Shown here: positions 16,591 through 25,257 of the stretch, in pieces
Layout: every line of letters begins with the position of its first letter
Numbering within the stretch: position 1 is the first letter of the stretch
Assembly: GCA_020636325.1 (NCBI GenBank)
Contig: JACJYC010000016.1
Coordinates: 107,198 to 171,197 of the forward strand
Reading direction: 5' to 3'
DNA: 64,000 nt
Origin: Lewinellaceae bacterium
GTDB lineage: Bacteria; Bacteroidota; Bacteroidia; Chitinophagales; Saprospiraceae
Translations under genes and position numbers: made by a program
The notes under the pieces: model-generated
The model's database searches: none
The model's input: only the letters and a program-made list of their open reading frames with translations
Told to the model about the DNA's origin: nothing

Positions 16591-18954
16591 CTACCTCACC
16601 AGCACCACCTCCCCCGTCTCCACCACCACCTCTCCGCTCACCGTCTCCAACTGGGCAACGTAAACATAAACCGCCGGATTCTGCGGCCGGTTGTTGAATT
16701 CGCCGTTCCAGCCGTGTACCGGGTCATTGGGGAAAAAATCCAGGTCCTGGAAAACCAGATTGCCCCACCGGTCAAGCACCCTGAAGGTTTGGACCTTTGC
16801 AATTTCCGCGCCCGATTGGATGTAAAAGATATCGTTATGCCCATCGTCATTGGGCGAGAAAGCATTGGGCAGGAAAACGTGGAGTTGCTGGTTGACCACC
16901 ACCGTGAGCTGCGCTTCCGCCGTGCAGCCGTTCAGGTCGGCAGCCGTCACCTTGTAGATCGTGGTTTCTTTGGGTGAAACATAGGCGGAGAAACAATCCT
17001 GGCAACCGGTTGGTGCGGGTGCCCAGTTCACGCCGGTGATTTCGTCCTGGGGTTTGTTGAGCAGTATCCGAAGTTCGAGGCTGTCGCCGATGGCGATCAT
17101 CGGCGGGTCGTTGGATTGGTTGGCGGCCAGTTCGATCTCCAGGGCATCCGGCGCCGGCAGGTTGACCTCAAGCGCCGTTTCGCAGCCGTTGGCGTCCATG
17201 ATGCGCACCGTGTAAAGGCCTGCACCGAGCCCTGCAAACTGCGGATTGGTCTGGAATGCGTCTTCACCGATGGCATAGAGGTAAGGCGCATCGCCGCCCG
17301 TTGCGGACGTTACCGCGATCCCACCGTCGTTGGAGCCTGCACACGTCAACGGCTTGATGGAGGCCTCACCGGAAATGACGGTTATCCGGCTGTCCACTAC
17401 CACCTCGTCAAAGGCAGCGCAACTGCCCGAGCTGTCGCTGACGTCCAGCCGGTAGACACCCGGTTCATCCGTGATCAGCGTCGGACCCGTAGCGCCGGAA
17501 ATCGGGCCGCTGCCGGCCAGTGACCAGCTGTATTGCGTACCCGGCGCCGGCTGTGACTGGGTACCGAGTTCTACCTCGCTCACGGTGCAATCCAGGGTTT
17601 GGTCCGGCCCGGCGTTCGCTTCCGGCACCGGATTGATGACAACGGATACGCCGGCGGACGCGTCAGGGCAGACGCCGCCGCCGCTCAGCCTGTATTCAAA
17701 AAGGTAGGTACCCGGCGCTTGTCCCAAGGTCCGGAACGTGCCCGCCCCGGGATTGAATGCGCCGTTGACGGACGGCGTTGCACTGACTTCAGCCCAGTTC
17801 CCGCCCGGGTCGGCGCCCTGGAGCAGCCCGGCTAAAACGGTGGTCTGGTCCTCTCCGGCGCAGAAAACAGGGGAAGGGCCGGCAGGCGTACCCGCGTTCG
17901 GCGGCGCTGATACGGCAATGACCGATTCGTCGAATTCGGTGCAATTGCCCAGCGTGAGGGTGTAGCGCAGCGTATGATTGCCCGGCGAAACGGCGGCCGG
18001 ATCAAAATTGATGACCGGATTGCCGTCAAGCGTCCAGGATCCGCCCGGTGTAGCGTCGGGACCAAGCCATTGGGTCAGGTCTGCCGGCCCTTCGCTTTGG
18101 CAGATGGATGCGGGAATGTTCAGCGCTGCATTCAGGTCGGCAACCGTAACCGTGACGGTATCGGCGGAAACACAGATCTCCCGGAAGCTGATGTCATCCA
18201 GCGCGAAGTCGTTCCCGGCCGGCGTCTGGTTGACGTTGACAATGCAGATCTCGGCAGTCGTATTGGCGCCCGATGCCCATTGCGCGTCAAAATCCTGCCA
18301 GTTGCACGTAACAGGGGAAGCCTGGAAGAGATCTCCGAGCAATTCGCCGTTGACGGAAAACTGCAATTTGGCCGGATTCTGGGAGGTGACGGACGTAACC
18401 CAGGCGCTGAAGTCGTATTCCGTATTGCTGTTCACCTGGATGGTTTGGCACCAGACATTGTTGGTCACACCGGAGGCGTTGACCACCATCATGTTGCCGT
18501 TGCCGGTATGGTCGGTGCAACCTGCGAAATGGTTGTGCGTGGAAGCGGCATTGGCGGCAATGGCATATTGCCCTTCGTTGCTCAGCAGCCCGACCCCGCC
18601 GCCCGTGCCGTAGATATAATCGCTGGTAAACCCGGTATCGCCCTGGCTGAAATCGCCGTTGACGAGCAGGTTGGTCGGCGACAGGCTGCGCACAGTCACC
18701 GTATAGGCGGTGGTCTGGCTCACTGTTGCTGTTGTCGACGCAGCGGCAGAATCCGCCAGACCGGCGCCGGGCGACCAGTTCAGGGAAAAATAATTACCGG
18801 TAATGGTGGCATTGAGGTTGGCCTGGCCGGGCGAGCAAAGGATCTGATCCTGCCCCGCATCAACGCTGATGTTGCAATTCTGGCCGTAGCTGTGATAGAT
18901 GGATGAAATGAACGCCGTCAAAACGAGCGTTTGCATGCTGATTCGTCGCTTCAT
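16591..18954 (-). CDS. Large secreted protein with T9SS type B (gliding-type) sorting domain
   Basis: A 787-residue predicted surface protein. A signal peptide (VLTAFISSIYHSYGQ) leads to an Ig/PKD-like module. A region starting NLLVNGDFSQGDTGF and ending FALDDISF near residues 95-260 resembles a carbohydrate-binding, DUF642-like jelly-roll. Several Ig-like modules rich in Cys and Gly follow, with one SprB-type repeat (LTCAGSNDGGIAVTSATGGDAPYLYAI). The last about 95 residues, with VFLPNAFSPNDDGHNDIF and VLDRWGNLVFQ, are the type B C-terminal domain used by SprB-like adhesins. Type B cargoes usually need a PorP/SprF partner; none adjoins this gene. It could be an adhesin or matrix protein. Confidence 0.88.
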   Translation of the reverse strand: MKRRISMQTLVLTAFISSIYHSYGQNCNISVDAGQDQILCSPGQANLNATITGNYFSLNWSPGAGLADSAAASTTATVSQTTAYTVTVRSLSPTNLLVNGDFSQGDTGFTSDYIYGTGGGVGLLSNEGQYAIAANAASTHNHFAGCTDHTGNGNMMVVNASGVTNNVWCQTIQVNSNTEYDFSAWVTSVTSQNPAKLQFSVNGELLGDLFQASPVTCNWQDFDAQWASGANTTAEICIVNVNQTPAGNDFALDDISFREICVSADTVTVTVADLNAALNIPASICQSEGPADLTQWLGPDATPGGSWTLDGNPVINFDPAAVSPGNHTLRYTLTLGNCTEFDESVIAVSAPPNAGTPAGPSPVFCAGEDQTTVLAGLLQGADPGGNWAEVSATPSVNGAFNPGAGTFRTLGQAPGTYLFEYRLSGGGVCPDASAGVSVVINPVPEANAGPDQTLDCTVSEVELGTQSQPAPGTQYSWSLAGSGPISGATGPTLITDEPGVYRLDVSDSSGSCAAFDEVVVDSRITVISGEASIKPLTCAGSNDGGIAVTSATGGDAPYLYAIGEDAFQTNPQFAGLGAGLYTVRIMDANGCETALEVNLPAPDALEIELAANQSNDPPMIAIGDSLELRILLNKPQDEITGVNWAPAPTGCQDCFSAYVSPKETTIYKVTAADLNGCTAEAQLTVVVNQQLHVFLPNAFSPNDDGHNDIFYIQSGAEIAKVQTFRVLDRWGNLVFQDLDFFPNDPVHGWNGEFNNRPQNPAVYVYVAQLETVSGEVVVETGEVVLVR

Positions 18955-19046
18955 AATTGCCGATAATTGCGCTCAATCGGGCCGCCTAAAGATTTCACAA
19001 GACTCGCTGCCGGTTTTTCCGGCGGATAATGGAAGAGTAGCGGTTG

Positions 19047-19054
19047 CAAAGTTA
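19047..19054 (-). promoter_or_regulatory. -7 promoter element for the type B T9SS gene
   Basis: On the minus strand the sequence reads TAACTTTG, matching TAnnTTTG, about 92 bases upstream of the start at 18954. No TTG -33 element is obvious. The leader would contain a GCCGG-TTTTT-CCGGC hairpin at 19009-19023. Confidence 0.45.
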
Positions 19055-19131
19055 CTGGGTTTAGGGGAAAATTGCATTTATTTAACTTGTATTAACGTCC
19101 GCAAAGGGGCCTTTGTTTTGGGCTGCCCGAT

Positions 19132-19842
19132 TTATAAACGGATGGCGGACATGCCGCCGTCGACGCCGATCACCTGGCCGCTGATCCATGAACTGCCATC
19201 ATCCAGCAGGAACCGGGCCATAGCGGCGATATCCTCAGGCGTCCCGATCCGTTTCAGCGGATGCCTTTGCGCGGAGGCTTCCCGCTTCTCCGGCGTATTC
19301 AGCAACCGGTCGGCCATCGGGGTATCGGTCAGTGAGGGCGCGATGCAATTGACCCGGATATTCGGCGCCAGTTCTGCAGCCAGCGAGCGCGTCAATCCTT
19401 CAACCGCCGCCTTGGCGGTCGCCACTGAGGTATGGAAATTCATGCCCTGCCCGACCGCCACGGTGCTGAACAGGACAATCCCGGCCCGTTCAGCCCGTTT
19501 CAATGCCCCCAACGCCCCCTGAATGATGCGGACGGCGCCCAGCACGTTCAACTCGAAATCCGCCTGAAATTGAGCGGGCTTCAGCGACTTGAACGGCTTC
19601 AGGGTGATGCTGCCGGGGCAATAGGCCAGGCCGTCCAGCTTTTCGGGGTAGAGATCCGCCGGTACTTCCTCCTGCAACACATCGAAGGGGTAATGTTCAA
19701 CGCCCGGCAACCGGGACAAACCATCGCTATTCCTGGAAACAACCCGGACCCCGGCGCCGCTTTCAGCCAGCATGCTGGTCAGGGCAAGGCCGATGCCAGA
19801 GCTGCCGCCGACCACCAGAAACTGTTTGTTTTTCATGGACAA
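19132..19842 (-). CDS. Atypical short-chain dehydrogenase/reductase lacking the catalytic Tyr
   Basis: A 236-residue SDR with the Rossmann cofactor motif GGSSGIG near residues 12-18 and the C-terminal IRVNCIAPSLTDTPMA typical of classical SDRs. The usual Tyr-x-x-x-Lys pair reads VATAK, with Val140 where Tyr should be; Lys144 and Ser126 are kept. The DNA confirms GTG at this codon. The rest (FSTVAVGQGMNFHTSVATAKAAVEGLTRSLAAE) is well preserved, so this looks like a divergent subfamily and not a decaying gene. Its substrate is unknown, and it may bind NAD(P) without normal catalysis. It follows the LytTR regulator gene by 80 bases. Confidence 0.85.
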   Translation of the reverse strand: MSMKNKQFLVVGGSSGIGLALTSMLAESGAGVRVVSRNSDGLSRLPGVEHYPFDVLQEEVPADLYPEKLDGLAYCPGSITLKPFKSLKPAQFQADFELNVLGAVRIIQGALGALKRAERAGIVLFSTVAVGQGMNFHTSVATAKAAVEGLTRSLAAELAPNIRVNCIAPSLTDTPMADRLLNTPEKREASAQRHPLKRIGTPEDIAAMARFLLDDGSSWISGQVIGVDGGMSAIRL

Positions 19843-19922
19843 AAATTTGCCAGGTTCAACAGCGATTGATCCTTTTTGTTTAACTTTTCACAAGTTCAGA
19901 AATGCATCGCGATCCGGAATCA

Positions 19923-20648
19923 TCAGAAGATCCTGTCCCTGTATCGCCGGCTCAGAACCAGTTCCTCCCCGTTTTTCAACAGCACCCGGTAATCTCCGTG
20001 CGACCGCGGCAGGAGTTCCCTGATCCAGTCCAGGTTGACGATATGCGACCGGTGGATCCTTGCGAATCGGGAAGGGTCCAGCTTGTTTTCCAGCCCGTCC
20101 AGCGTGGCGCGCAGCAAATGTTTTTTACCGGAGGTGTGGAGGTTGACGTACTTATCCTCTGATGAGATGTACAGGATTTCAGCGCAGGGGATGAAAAGGT
20201 GTTTTTGCCCGACCGAAACCATGATCCTGTCCAGGAAAGCCGGCGGGTTTTTGATGGCCGAAAGGAGGTCTGAATAGGCTGCAGCCGGTTGGGCAGCCCT
20301 TTCCAGGGCCCGCGAGAACGCTTTTCCGAAGCGCTCTTCGTCAAACGGTTTCAGCAGATAATCTACCGCCTGCACTTCAAAGGCCTCAATCGCGTACTGG
20401 TCAAAAGCGGTGATAAAGACCACAGGCGGCATCAACGCCGGACCGACAGCTTCAATGACCTGGAATCCGGACAGGCCGGGCATCTGAATGTCCAGAAAAA
20501 CCAGGTCAGCGCCGTCCTTTCTGATTTTCCGAACGGCTTCATTGCCGTCGGCGGCCTCCGCGATCTCGGCAGCGTTCGCCATGCGATCGAGGTATCGCCG
20601 GATTTTTTGCCGGGCGGCGGGTTCGTCGTCTGCGATCAGGATCCTCAT
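19923..20648 (-). CDS. LytTR-family response regulator
   Basis: A 241-residue two-component regulator. Residues 1-120 form a receiver domain with acidic pocket Asp7-Asp8, phospho-acceptor Asp53 in FLDIQMPG, the FITAFDQYAIEAF region and Lys in LLKPFDEE. Residues of about 140-241 form a LytTR DNA-binding domain (LYISSEDKYVNLHTSGKKHLLRATLDGLE...FARIHRSHIVN). It starts four bases inside the histidine kinase gene (ATGA overlap), so the two are translationally coupled and form a LytS/LytR-like pair. Targets are not evident from the window. Confidence 0.93.
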   Translation of the reverse strand: MRILIADDEPAARQKIRRYLDRMANAAEIAEAADGNEAVRKIRKDGADLVFLDIQMPGLSGFQVIEAVGPALMPPVVFITAFDQYAIEAFEVQAVDYLLKPFDEERFGKAFSRALERAAQPAAAYSDLLSAIKNPPAFLDRIMVSVGQKHLFIPCAEILYISSEDKYVNLHTSGKKHLLRATLDGLENKLDPSRFARIHRSHIVNLDWIRELLPRSHGDYRVLLKNGEELVLSRRYRDRIF

Positions 20649-21796
20649 GCGGGCTGCGGTTGAGGTTTTTCAATTTGGAACGGCATCCGGATGCTGACGG
20701 TAAGGCCGCCGGGGGCTCTGTTTTGCAAATTCAAAGTGAACTGATCGCCGAAAAGCTGTTCCAGCCGCTCAAGCGTATTGTGCAGGCCTACCCCTTTGCC
20801 GGCGGCGCCTGACAATCCCGGGCCGTTGTCGTTTATGTCTATCTTCAGGGCGTTGCCGACCTTGCGGGCAGTCATGCTTACCCGGGCCTTTTCCGTATGG
20901 TCGACGCTGAATTTGACAGCATTTTCGAGAATGGGCTGCAACAGGAAAACGGGTACCAGGCCGGGCAGGGTTTCCGGGTCGCAATCCAGATCAATGGTCA
21001 GTCGGTCGCCGAACCTGTGCTGCATGATCCGGAGATACCGGTTGTTCATATTCAGTTCGCTTTCCAGGGTGTGGAGGCCGGAAGGCGGTTGGTTGAGGGT
21101 TGTCCTGAGCATGTCGCTGAGCAGCGCGATCATTTTATCCGCTTTTTCCGGGTCTGAATAGAGCTCAGCCGAGATCATATTGAGCGTATTGAACAAAAAA
21201 TGGGGGTTGATCTGCATTTGCAGGAATTGCAGGCGCGATTGGACCAGTTGCCGCTCAAGCCGGGCCGCCTGAATGGTTTTCTGCCGGCTTTCTTCCCACT
21301 TGCCCATCAACAGGAAGTACAGGAAGGCTACACCGAAAAAGAGGAATTGCTTCAAATACTCGTAGGCGTACCGATAGGTCAATACCCCGTAATGGCTGCC
21401 GTAATCCCCGAGGCCCAACCACTGGTATACGAAGATGCGAACGAGGTACATCAGGCTGGTGTGGACGGCGCCGAAGACGACGGACGCCGACAGGTAAATC
21501 AGGACGGTTGGCCATAGACGGAAACGATTCGCCGGCACACGCCTGAAAAACAGCCATAACAGCGGCAGCAGCGCGAAGATCAGGAAAACACCGGTGAACT
21601 CATCGACCAGGTAATGCGTCCACTGGACCGGGTTTCGCTCCGCGAGGTCCTCCGTGACATTGATCCCGATATTCAGCAAGGACAGCATTACCGCCAGGAT
21701 CACCAGCAGCGGCCAGCGGATGGCTGTTGCGCCTGACCATTGAAAAGCCCCTTTGCGGGCATTTTCAGGATCGTTGCGGTTGGTTTCAATAGCCAT
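20645..21796 (-). CDS. LytS/YpdA-type sensor histidine kinase
   Basis: A 383-residue inner-membrane kinase. Membrane segments lie at about 28-46, 65-85, 97-120 and 148-165, with no large periplasmic sensor. The phospho-acceptor is His199 in LQMQINPHFLFNTLN, the mark of the His_kinase (PF06580) family. The ATPase domain has LQPILENAVKFSVDH (N box) and DINDNGPGLSG-GKGVGLHNTLERL (G boxes). It overlaps the response regulator gene by four bases and starts 26 bases downstream of the DUF5916 gene, so all may be co-transcribed. Confidence 0.93.
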   Translation of the reverse strand: MAIETNRNDPENARKGAFQWSGATAIRWPLLVILAVMLSLLNIGINVTEDLAERNPVQWTHYLVDEFTGVFLIFALLPLLWLFFRRVPANRFRLWPTVLIYLSASVVFGAVHTSLMYLVRIFVYQWLGLGDYGSHYGVLTYRYAYEYLKQFLFFGVAFLYFLLMGKWEESRQKTIQAARLERQLVQSRLQFLQMQINPHFLFNTLNMISAELYSDPEKADKMIALLSDMLRTTLNQPPSGLHTLESELNMNNRYLRIMQHRFGDRLTIDLDCDPETLPGLVPVFLLQPILENAVKFSVDHTEKARVSMTARKVGNALKIDINDNGPGLSGAAGKGVGLHNTLERLEQLFGDQFTLNLQNRAPGGLTVSIRMPFQIEKPQPQPA

Positions 21797-21822
21797 GGTA
21801 TTTTATTGAAACAGGTCGATCG

Positions 21823-23958
21823 TCACAATCTCCAAAGATAAGAAGCTTTGAAGAACCAGAGTTGCCGGGTGTTCAATAAGCCTTGCGCCGGCCGGTACTC
21901 CCCGTCTTCCCAATGCAAACCCTCATACAAGGAACCATAGCCGAGGTAAACCACCGTACCCGGAATATAGGTGAAGGACAGCAGGCAATTGCCGTTGAGC
22001 TGCTTCTTGTAGGCATTGTATTCCGCGATGGTGCGGAAAGAAAGGAATTTGCTGAACTGGACGGTCGTTCGCATTCTGTATAAAGTGTAATCGTATATTT
22101 TTTCGCCGGTTTCCAACTGGTAGAAGTCTGATCTTGCCCAGCTCAATCCGATGTTCAACCAGGTGCGCGGTTGCAAAACAATACCCGCATTCCAATCCGA
22201 TCCCCGGCCCTGGAACGGGTGCTCACTGTCGTAGTAGATCCGTTTGCCGGACAATAGCGAGGCTTCAACAGACAGGAAATTGAAGGGTTGCGAATTGCCT
22301 TCGATCCTGACCGCATTGCGGCTGAACCGGCTCCCGGCAAAATTCTCGGTCACCAGCCGGTAGCTTGCGCTGATCTCGGTTTGGCGCGGCATGTTGACGG
22401 CCGTTCCGAGTACGTTATAGGTTTCCCATCTTTGAGCAAAATGGTCGAAGCTGTGCAAGCTCCAGTAATACGGGGTGATGCGCTGGATCACCTTCTCGCT
22501 GCGCAGGAAATTGTGGGCCGCAAAAACAGGTATGGTCGTCAGGCCGGTCCGGGTAAGGTACCCGAAATCGGCGCTGAAATCCCTGGAGACCCGGTAAAAG
22601 CCTGTCCGCATTTCCCACTCCCTGGAATTGTAGGCCCAGCTGAGGCCCAGTGCCGTCCCTTGCCGGTCGGTCTCAGCGCTGTTTCTGGAACCCAGGGCGT
22701 GCCACTCAAAGGTCGACCGGTTTCCAGACCGGAGCCTGCCGTCCGTCCCGCCGGCCAGGTAATAACGGCTTCCTTGCACCCTGGAGGCTGCGATGCCGCC
22801 GAAATAGGCATCTGCTTTTAGCAACCTGGCCAACCGAAGTGCGCCGAAATGGGTGTTTGATGGGTCGCCGCCTTCCGGCACAAACTCATCCAGGGCGTAA
22901 AGCGAGGAGATCAAACCGGACTTGCCGAGTTTGCCCGAAAGCCTGAGGCCTGCCACCGGATCGGCAATGGCGCGGGTATGGATCAACCGCTGCAGGGGGC
23001 TTCCGTCCGCAGTCGCAGCCAGTCCGAACCATTCCTGCCGCTCCAGGAAAAACGGCCTTTTCTCCGTATAGTACAAGGCGTTGCGCAGGTTGACATCGAT
23101 CTGACCGGCGTCGGTCTCTACCTGTGCAAAATCAGGATTGACCGCCACGTCCAGCGTGAGACTCGAACCCAGCCCGATCTTGGCGGTCAGGCCGGCATCG
23201 GGTTTCCATTTGTCATAGGCCATTTTGCCTGCACGTTGCATGGCCTCCTGGCTCACGGTAACGGAGGGGATCAGCTCCAGGGGCCGTCTGGCGTGTACGT
23301 CCGTAAAGCTGATCTTTTGGAATTGGGTTAGCGCCGCGCCTCTATCCGGGCTGAACTCCGGGAAATCGACTTCTTCCGATTTGCGGCTGATGAAACGGGC
23401 TGCCTTGAACCCCATGACCAGGGTTTGACCGCCCGGAAACCGGAGACTGGAAAAGGGGATGGCCATTTCTACGGTATAGCCGTCCGGTGTTCGTTTTCCG
23501 GCTGATTGCCAGACCATATCCAGCAGGATATCCGTGTCGGCATTGCCGTCCAGCGTGCCGTCCATTTGTATGCCGAGCGGATTGCTCAGGAAGAAAAAGG
23601 CGCCGAGTTCGTCGTTGTAGGTATCCAGGCAAAAGGCAACCCAATCGTCGCCGTTGTTCTGATCCCGGTCGGAAAGGGTGGCTTTTACCCGGTCGGGTGT
23701 ACGATCGCTGCATTGAAAAGCGACATAGATGGTCTTTTCGTCATAAATGACCCGTAATTCGGTTTTTTCCGACGGCGGCAGGCCAAAATCGGGTTCCAGG
23801 GTCCTAAAGGCCGTGAAGACAGCGGCTTCCTGCCAGATCCTTTCATCCGGTATGCCGTCAATCCGCGGCGGTTCGGTCGCCCGCGGAATTTCCAACGGCT
23901 GCGTTTGGCTGGCAAGCGGCATTGCGGCAATTGCAATAAGGATGCCGATCCGTTTCAT
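21823..23958 (-). CDS. DUF5916 protein with CBM9-like N-terminal domain, probable outer-membrane protein
   Basis: A 711-residue protein with signal peptide (RIGILIAIAAMPLASQTQ). Residues of about 25-210 form a CBM9-like (carbohydrate-binding module 9) sandwich, marked by PRIDGIPDERIWQEA and TIYVAFQCSDRTPDRVKA. The rest is the DUF5916 region: LDVAVNPDFAQVETDAGQIDVNLRN, then FFLERQEWFG, then many amphipathic strands ending with an aromatic-rich terminus (WFFKASYLWRL). That ending suggests an outer-membrane beta-barrel. Function of the family is unknown. A -7 promoter lies just upstream, and the kinase/regulator genes follow. Confidence 0.88.
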   Translation of the reverse strand: MKRIGILIAIAAMPLASQTQPLEIPRATEPPRIDGIPDERIWQEAAVFTAFRTLEPDFGLPPSEKTELRVIYDEKTIYVAFQCSDRTPDRVKATLSDRDQNNGDDWVAFCLDTYNDELGAFFFLSNPLGIQMDGTLDGNADTDILLDMVWQSAGKRTPDGYTVEMAIPFSSLRFPGGQTLVMGFKAARFISRKSEEVDFPEFSPDRGAALTQFQKISFTDVHARRPLELIPSVTVSQEAMQRAGKMAYDKWKPDAGLTAKIGLGSSLTLDVAVNPDFAQVETDAGQIDVNLRNALYYTEKRPFFLERQEWFGLAATADGSPLQRLIHTRAIADPVAGLRLSGKLGKSGLISSLYALDEFVPEGGDPSNTHFGALRLARLLKADAYFGGIAASRVQGSRYYLAGGTDGRLRSGNRSTFEWHALGSRNSAETDRQGTALGLSWAYNSREWEMRTGFYRVSRDFSADFGYLTRTGLTTIPVFAAHNFLRSEKVIQRITPYYWSLHSFDHFAQRWETYNVLGTAVNMPRQTEISASYRLVTENFAGSRFSRNAVRIEGNSQPFNFLSVEASLLSGKRIYYDSEHPFQGRGSDWNAGIVLQPRTWLNIGLSWARSDFYQLETGEKIYDYTLYRMRTTVQFSKFLSFRTIAEYNAYKKQLNGNCLLSFTYIPGTVVYLGYGSLYEGLHWEDGEYRPAQGLLNTRQLWFFKASYLWRL

Positions 23959-23974
23959 TTTTCAGGTTTTGCCC

Positions 23975-23982
23975 CAAAACTA
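23975..23982 (-). promoter_or_regulatory. -7 promoter element for the DUF5916 cluster
   Basis: The minus strand reads TAGTTTTG, matching TAnnTTTG, 16 bases before the ATG at 23958. The transcript would have a very short leader of about 10 bases and could carry DUF5916, kinase, regulator and SDR genes. Confidence 0.5.
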
Positions 23983-24058
23983 GGCGCAGATTCGGTTCCG
24001 GCCCGGGAAAATGTCGCCGGCGGGATCAGGAGGTCCGTGAGCAGGAAGGGGAGGTTTG

Positions 24059-24126
24059 ATTGTTGATTTGTTTATATGTTGATATGTTTATTTGTTTATA
24101 TGTTGATGCGTTTATATGTTTATTTG
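24059..24126. repeat. A/T-rich short tandem repeat
   Basis: TTTGTTTATATGTTGAT occurs twice in direct orientation, with partial copies around it (TTTATATGTTTATTTG). It lies in the 354-base gap between the DUF5916 promoter and the isomerase-like gene. Its composition contrasts sharply with the GC-rich surroundings. No gene or promoter is seen inside it. Confidence 0.7.
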
Positions 24127-24163
24127 AAGCCGTTGTAAAGCCGAAACGTCGCCTTACCCCACC

Positions 24164-24318
24164 TGTCAACTGACCACTGACCACTGACCACTGACAACTG
24201 ATCCCCTCCTCCGCTGAAGCTACGGCCACCGGGCGACGAAGCTTTAGGCGAAGTTGCCGGGCGGAGACTGACAACTGACAACTGACAACTGACCACTGTC
24301 AACTGACCACTGTCAACT
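24164..24318. repeat. Composite repeat: heptamer arrays around a REP-like palindrome
   Basis: An array of ACTGACC/ACTGACA heptamers (24164-24200), a 60-base palindromic element at 24205-24266 almost identical to 16465-16523, and a second heptamer array (24267-24318). The second array runs into the 3' end of the sugar-isomerase-like gene and supplies its stop codon (minus-strand TGA at 24313-24315). Confidence 0.8.
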
Positions 24319-25242
24319 GCGATACCGCTCCCGCCAGAGGTCCTTCATCCAGGCATTCACCTCCCACAGGTCGGCAACCGGCTGCCGGGTATAGGGTAGG
24401 GCAGGCATGTAATTGGGCGGGCCGAATTCGGTGGTCATGGTGAGGGTGCTGCCCGTTTGTATTTTGATCTCCACCACTTTATCCCACCAGGCCAGGTGGG
24501 CGTCCAGTGCGTTTTTCCATTCCGGGGCCCGCGGTTCGTTGATTTGGGGGCCTTCTTCGAAGCCGACCCTGGAGTGGATATGATCGGTGCGGCTCAGTGC
24601 CAGTTGAACGGTTTCTGGCTGGTCCTGCAGTAAGGATTCATGGACGTTGCACCAGTGGGAAATATCCAGGGTAAGGCGCAGATCGGGGATCTTTTCGATG
24701 AACTGCCGGGCGATATGGGCCGCAAAAAGGATGCGCGACCGGTGGGTTTCGTGGTAAATGGGGACTCCGGTCGAATGCGTAAGAGCGGTCGTGAAATCGA
24801 TGAAGGCCTTGTTCTGTTCAAATGAGAAATGGTCGCGCCCGGAATGGCAGTTGATGAACAGCGGTTTGTGGGCTGCGGCGGCTTCGACGGATTTGGTGAA
24901 TTGGGCAAAATGTTCCGGGTATTGCGGCGAACTGCCGGCGGCCAGAAAGCCGTATTGCAGTCCGTGTTTGGCAGTGGCTTCGAAAAAGGCCTGGCGTTGC
25001 GCCTCGGTACCGGGCAGCCAGATCTCTACGCCGTCATAACCCGAGGCTTTTGCCCTGGCGCAAAATTCGTCATAAGTGCCCTGGAACCCCCAATTGGTGG
25101 CCAGAATGATGACTTTGAAGGCTGCTGGGATCGGAAAACCGGGTTTGTCGGTCGCCATGGTCTGCATGTTTTGTGAGCCGAGCGCCAGTGCGCTGCCGGC
25201 AAGGGTGGTGTTGCGGATAAAATCGCGGCGGTTGGTCGGCAT
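24313..25242 (-). CDS. Sugar phosphate isomerase/epimerase-like TIM-barrel protein with Tat signal
   Basis: A 309-residue AP-endonuclease-2 / xylose-isomerase-like barrel. The N-terminus NRRDFIRNTTLAGSALALG is a twin-arginine signal, so the protein is probably periplasmic. Barrel motifs include GYDGVEIWLPG near residue 70, NCHSGRDHFSF near 150, IYHETHRSRILFA near 178, LRLTLDISHWCNVHE near 205 and a late MTTEFGPP; the His/Glu/Asp residues in them suit a metal site. Substrate is unknown; homologues act on sugars or inositols. The stop codon lies in a heptamer repeat, so the last residues may have been altered by repeat insertion. It lies 15 bases after the radical SAM gene. Confidence 0.85.
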   Translation of the reverse strand: MPTNRRDFIRNTTLAGSALALGSQNMQTMATDKPGFPIPAAFKVIILATNWGFQGTYDEFCARAKASGYDGVEIWLPGTEAQRQAFFEATAKHGLQYGFLAAGSSPQYPEHFAQFTKSVEAAAAHKPLFINCHSGRDHFSFEQNKAFIDFTTALTHSTGVPIYHETHRSRILFAAHIARQFIEKIPDLRLTLDISHWCNVHESLLQDQPETVQLALSRTDHIHSRVGFEEGPQINEPRAPEWKNALDAHLAWWDKVVEIKIQTGSTLTMTTEFGPPNYMPALPYTRQPVADLWEVNAWMKDLWRERYRS

Positions 25243-25257
25243 ATCAGCAGGTTGAAT

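Noticed and set aside
24164..24318. CRISPR-like array
   Set aside because: The repeated unit is only 7 bases, is contiguous and has no unique spacers; no cas genes are present.
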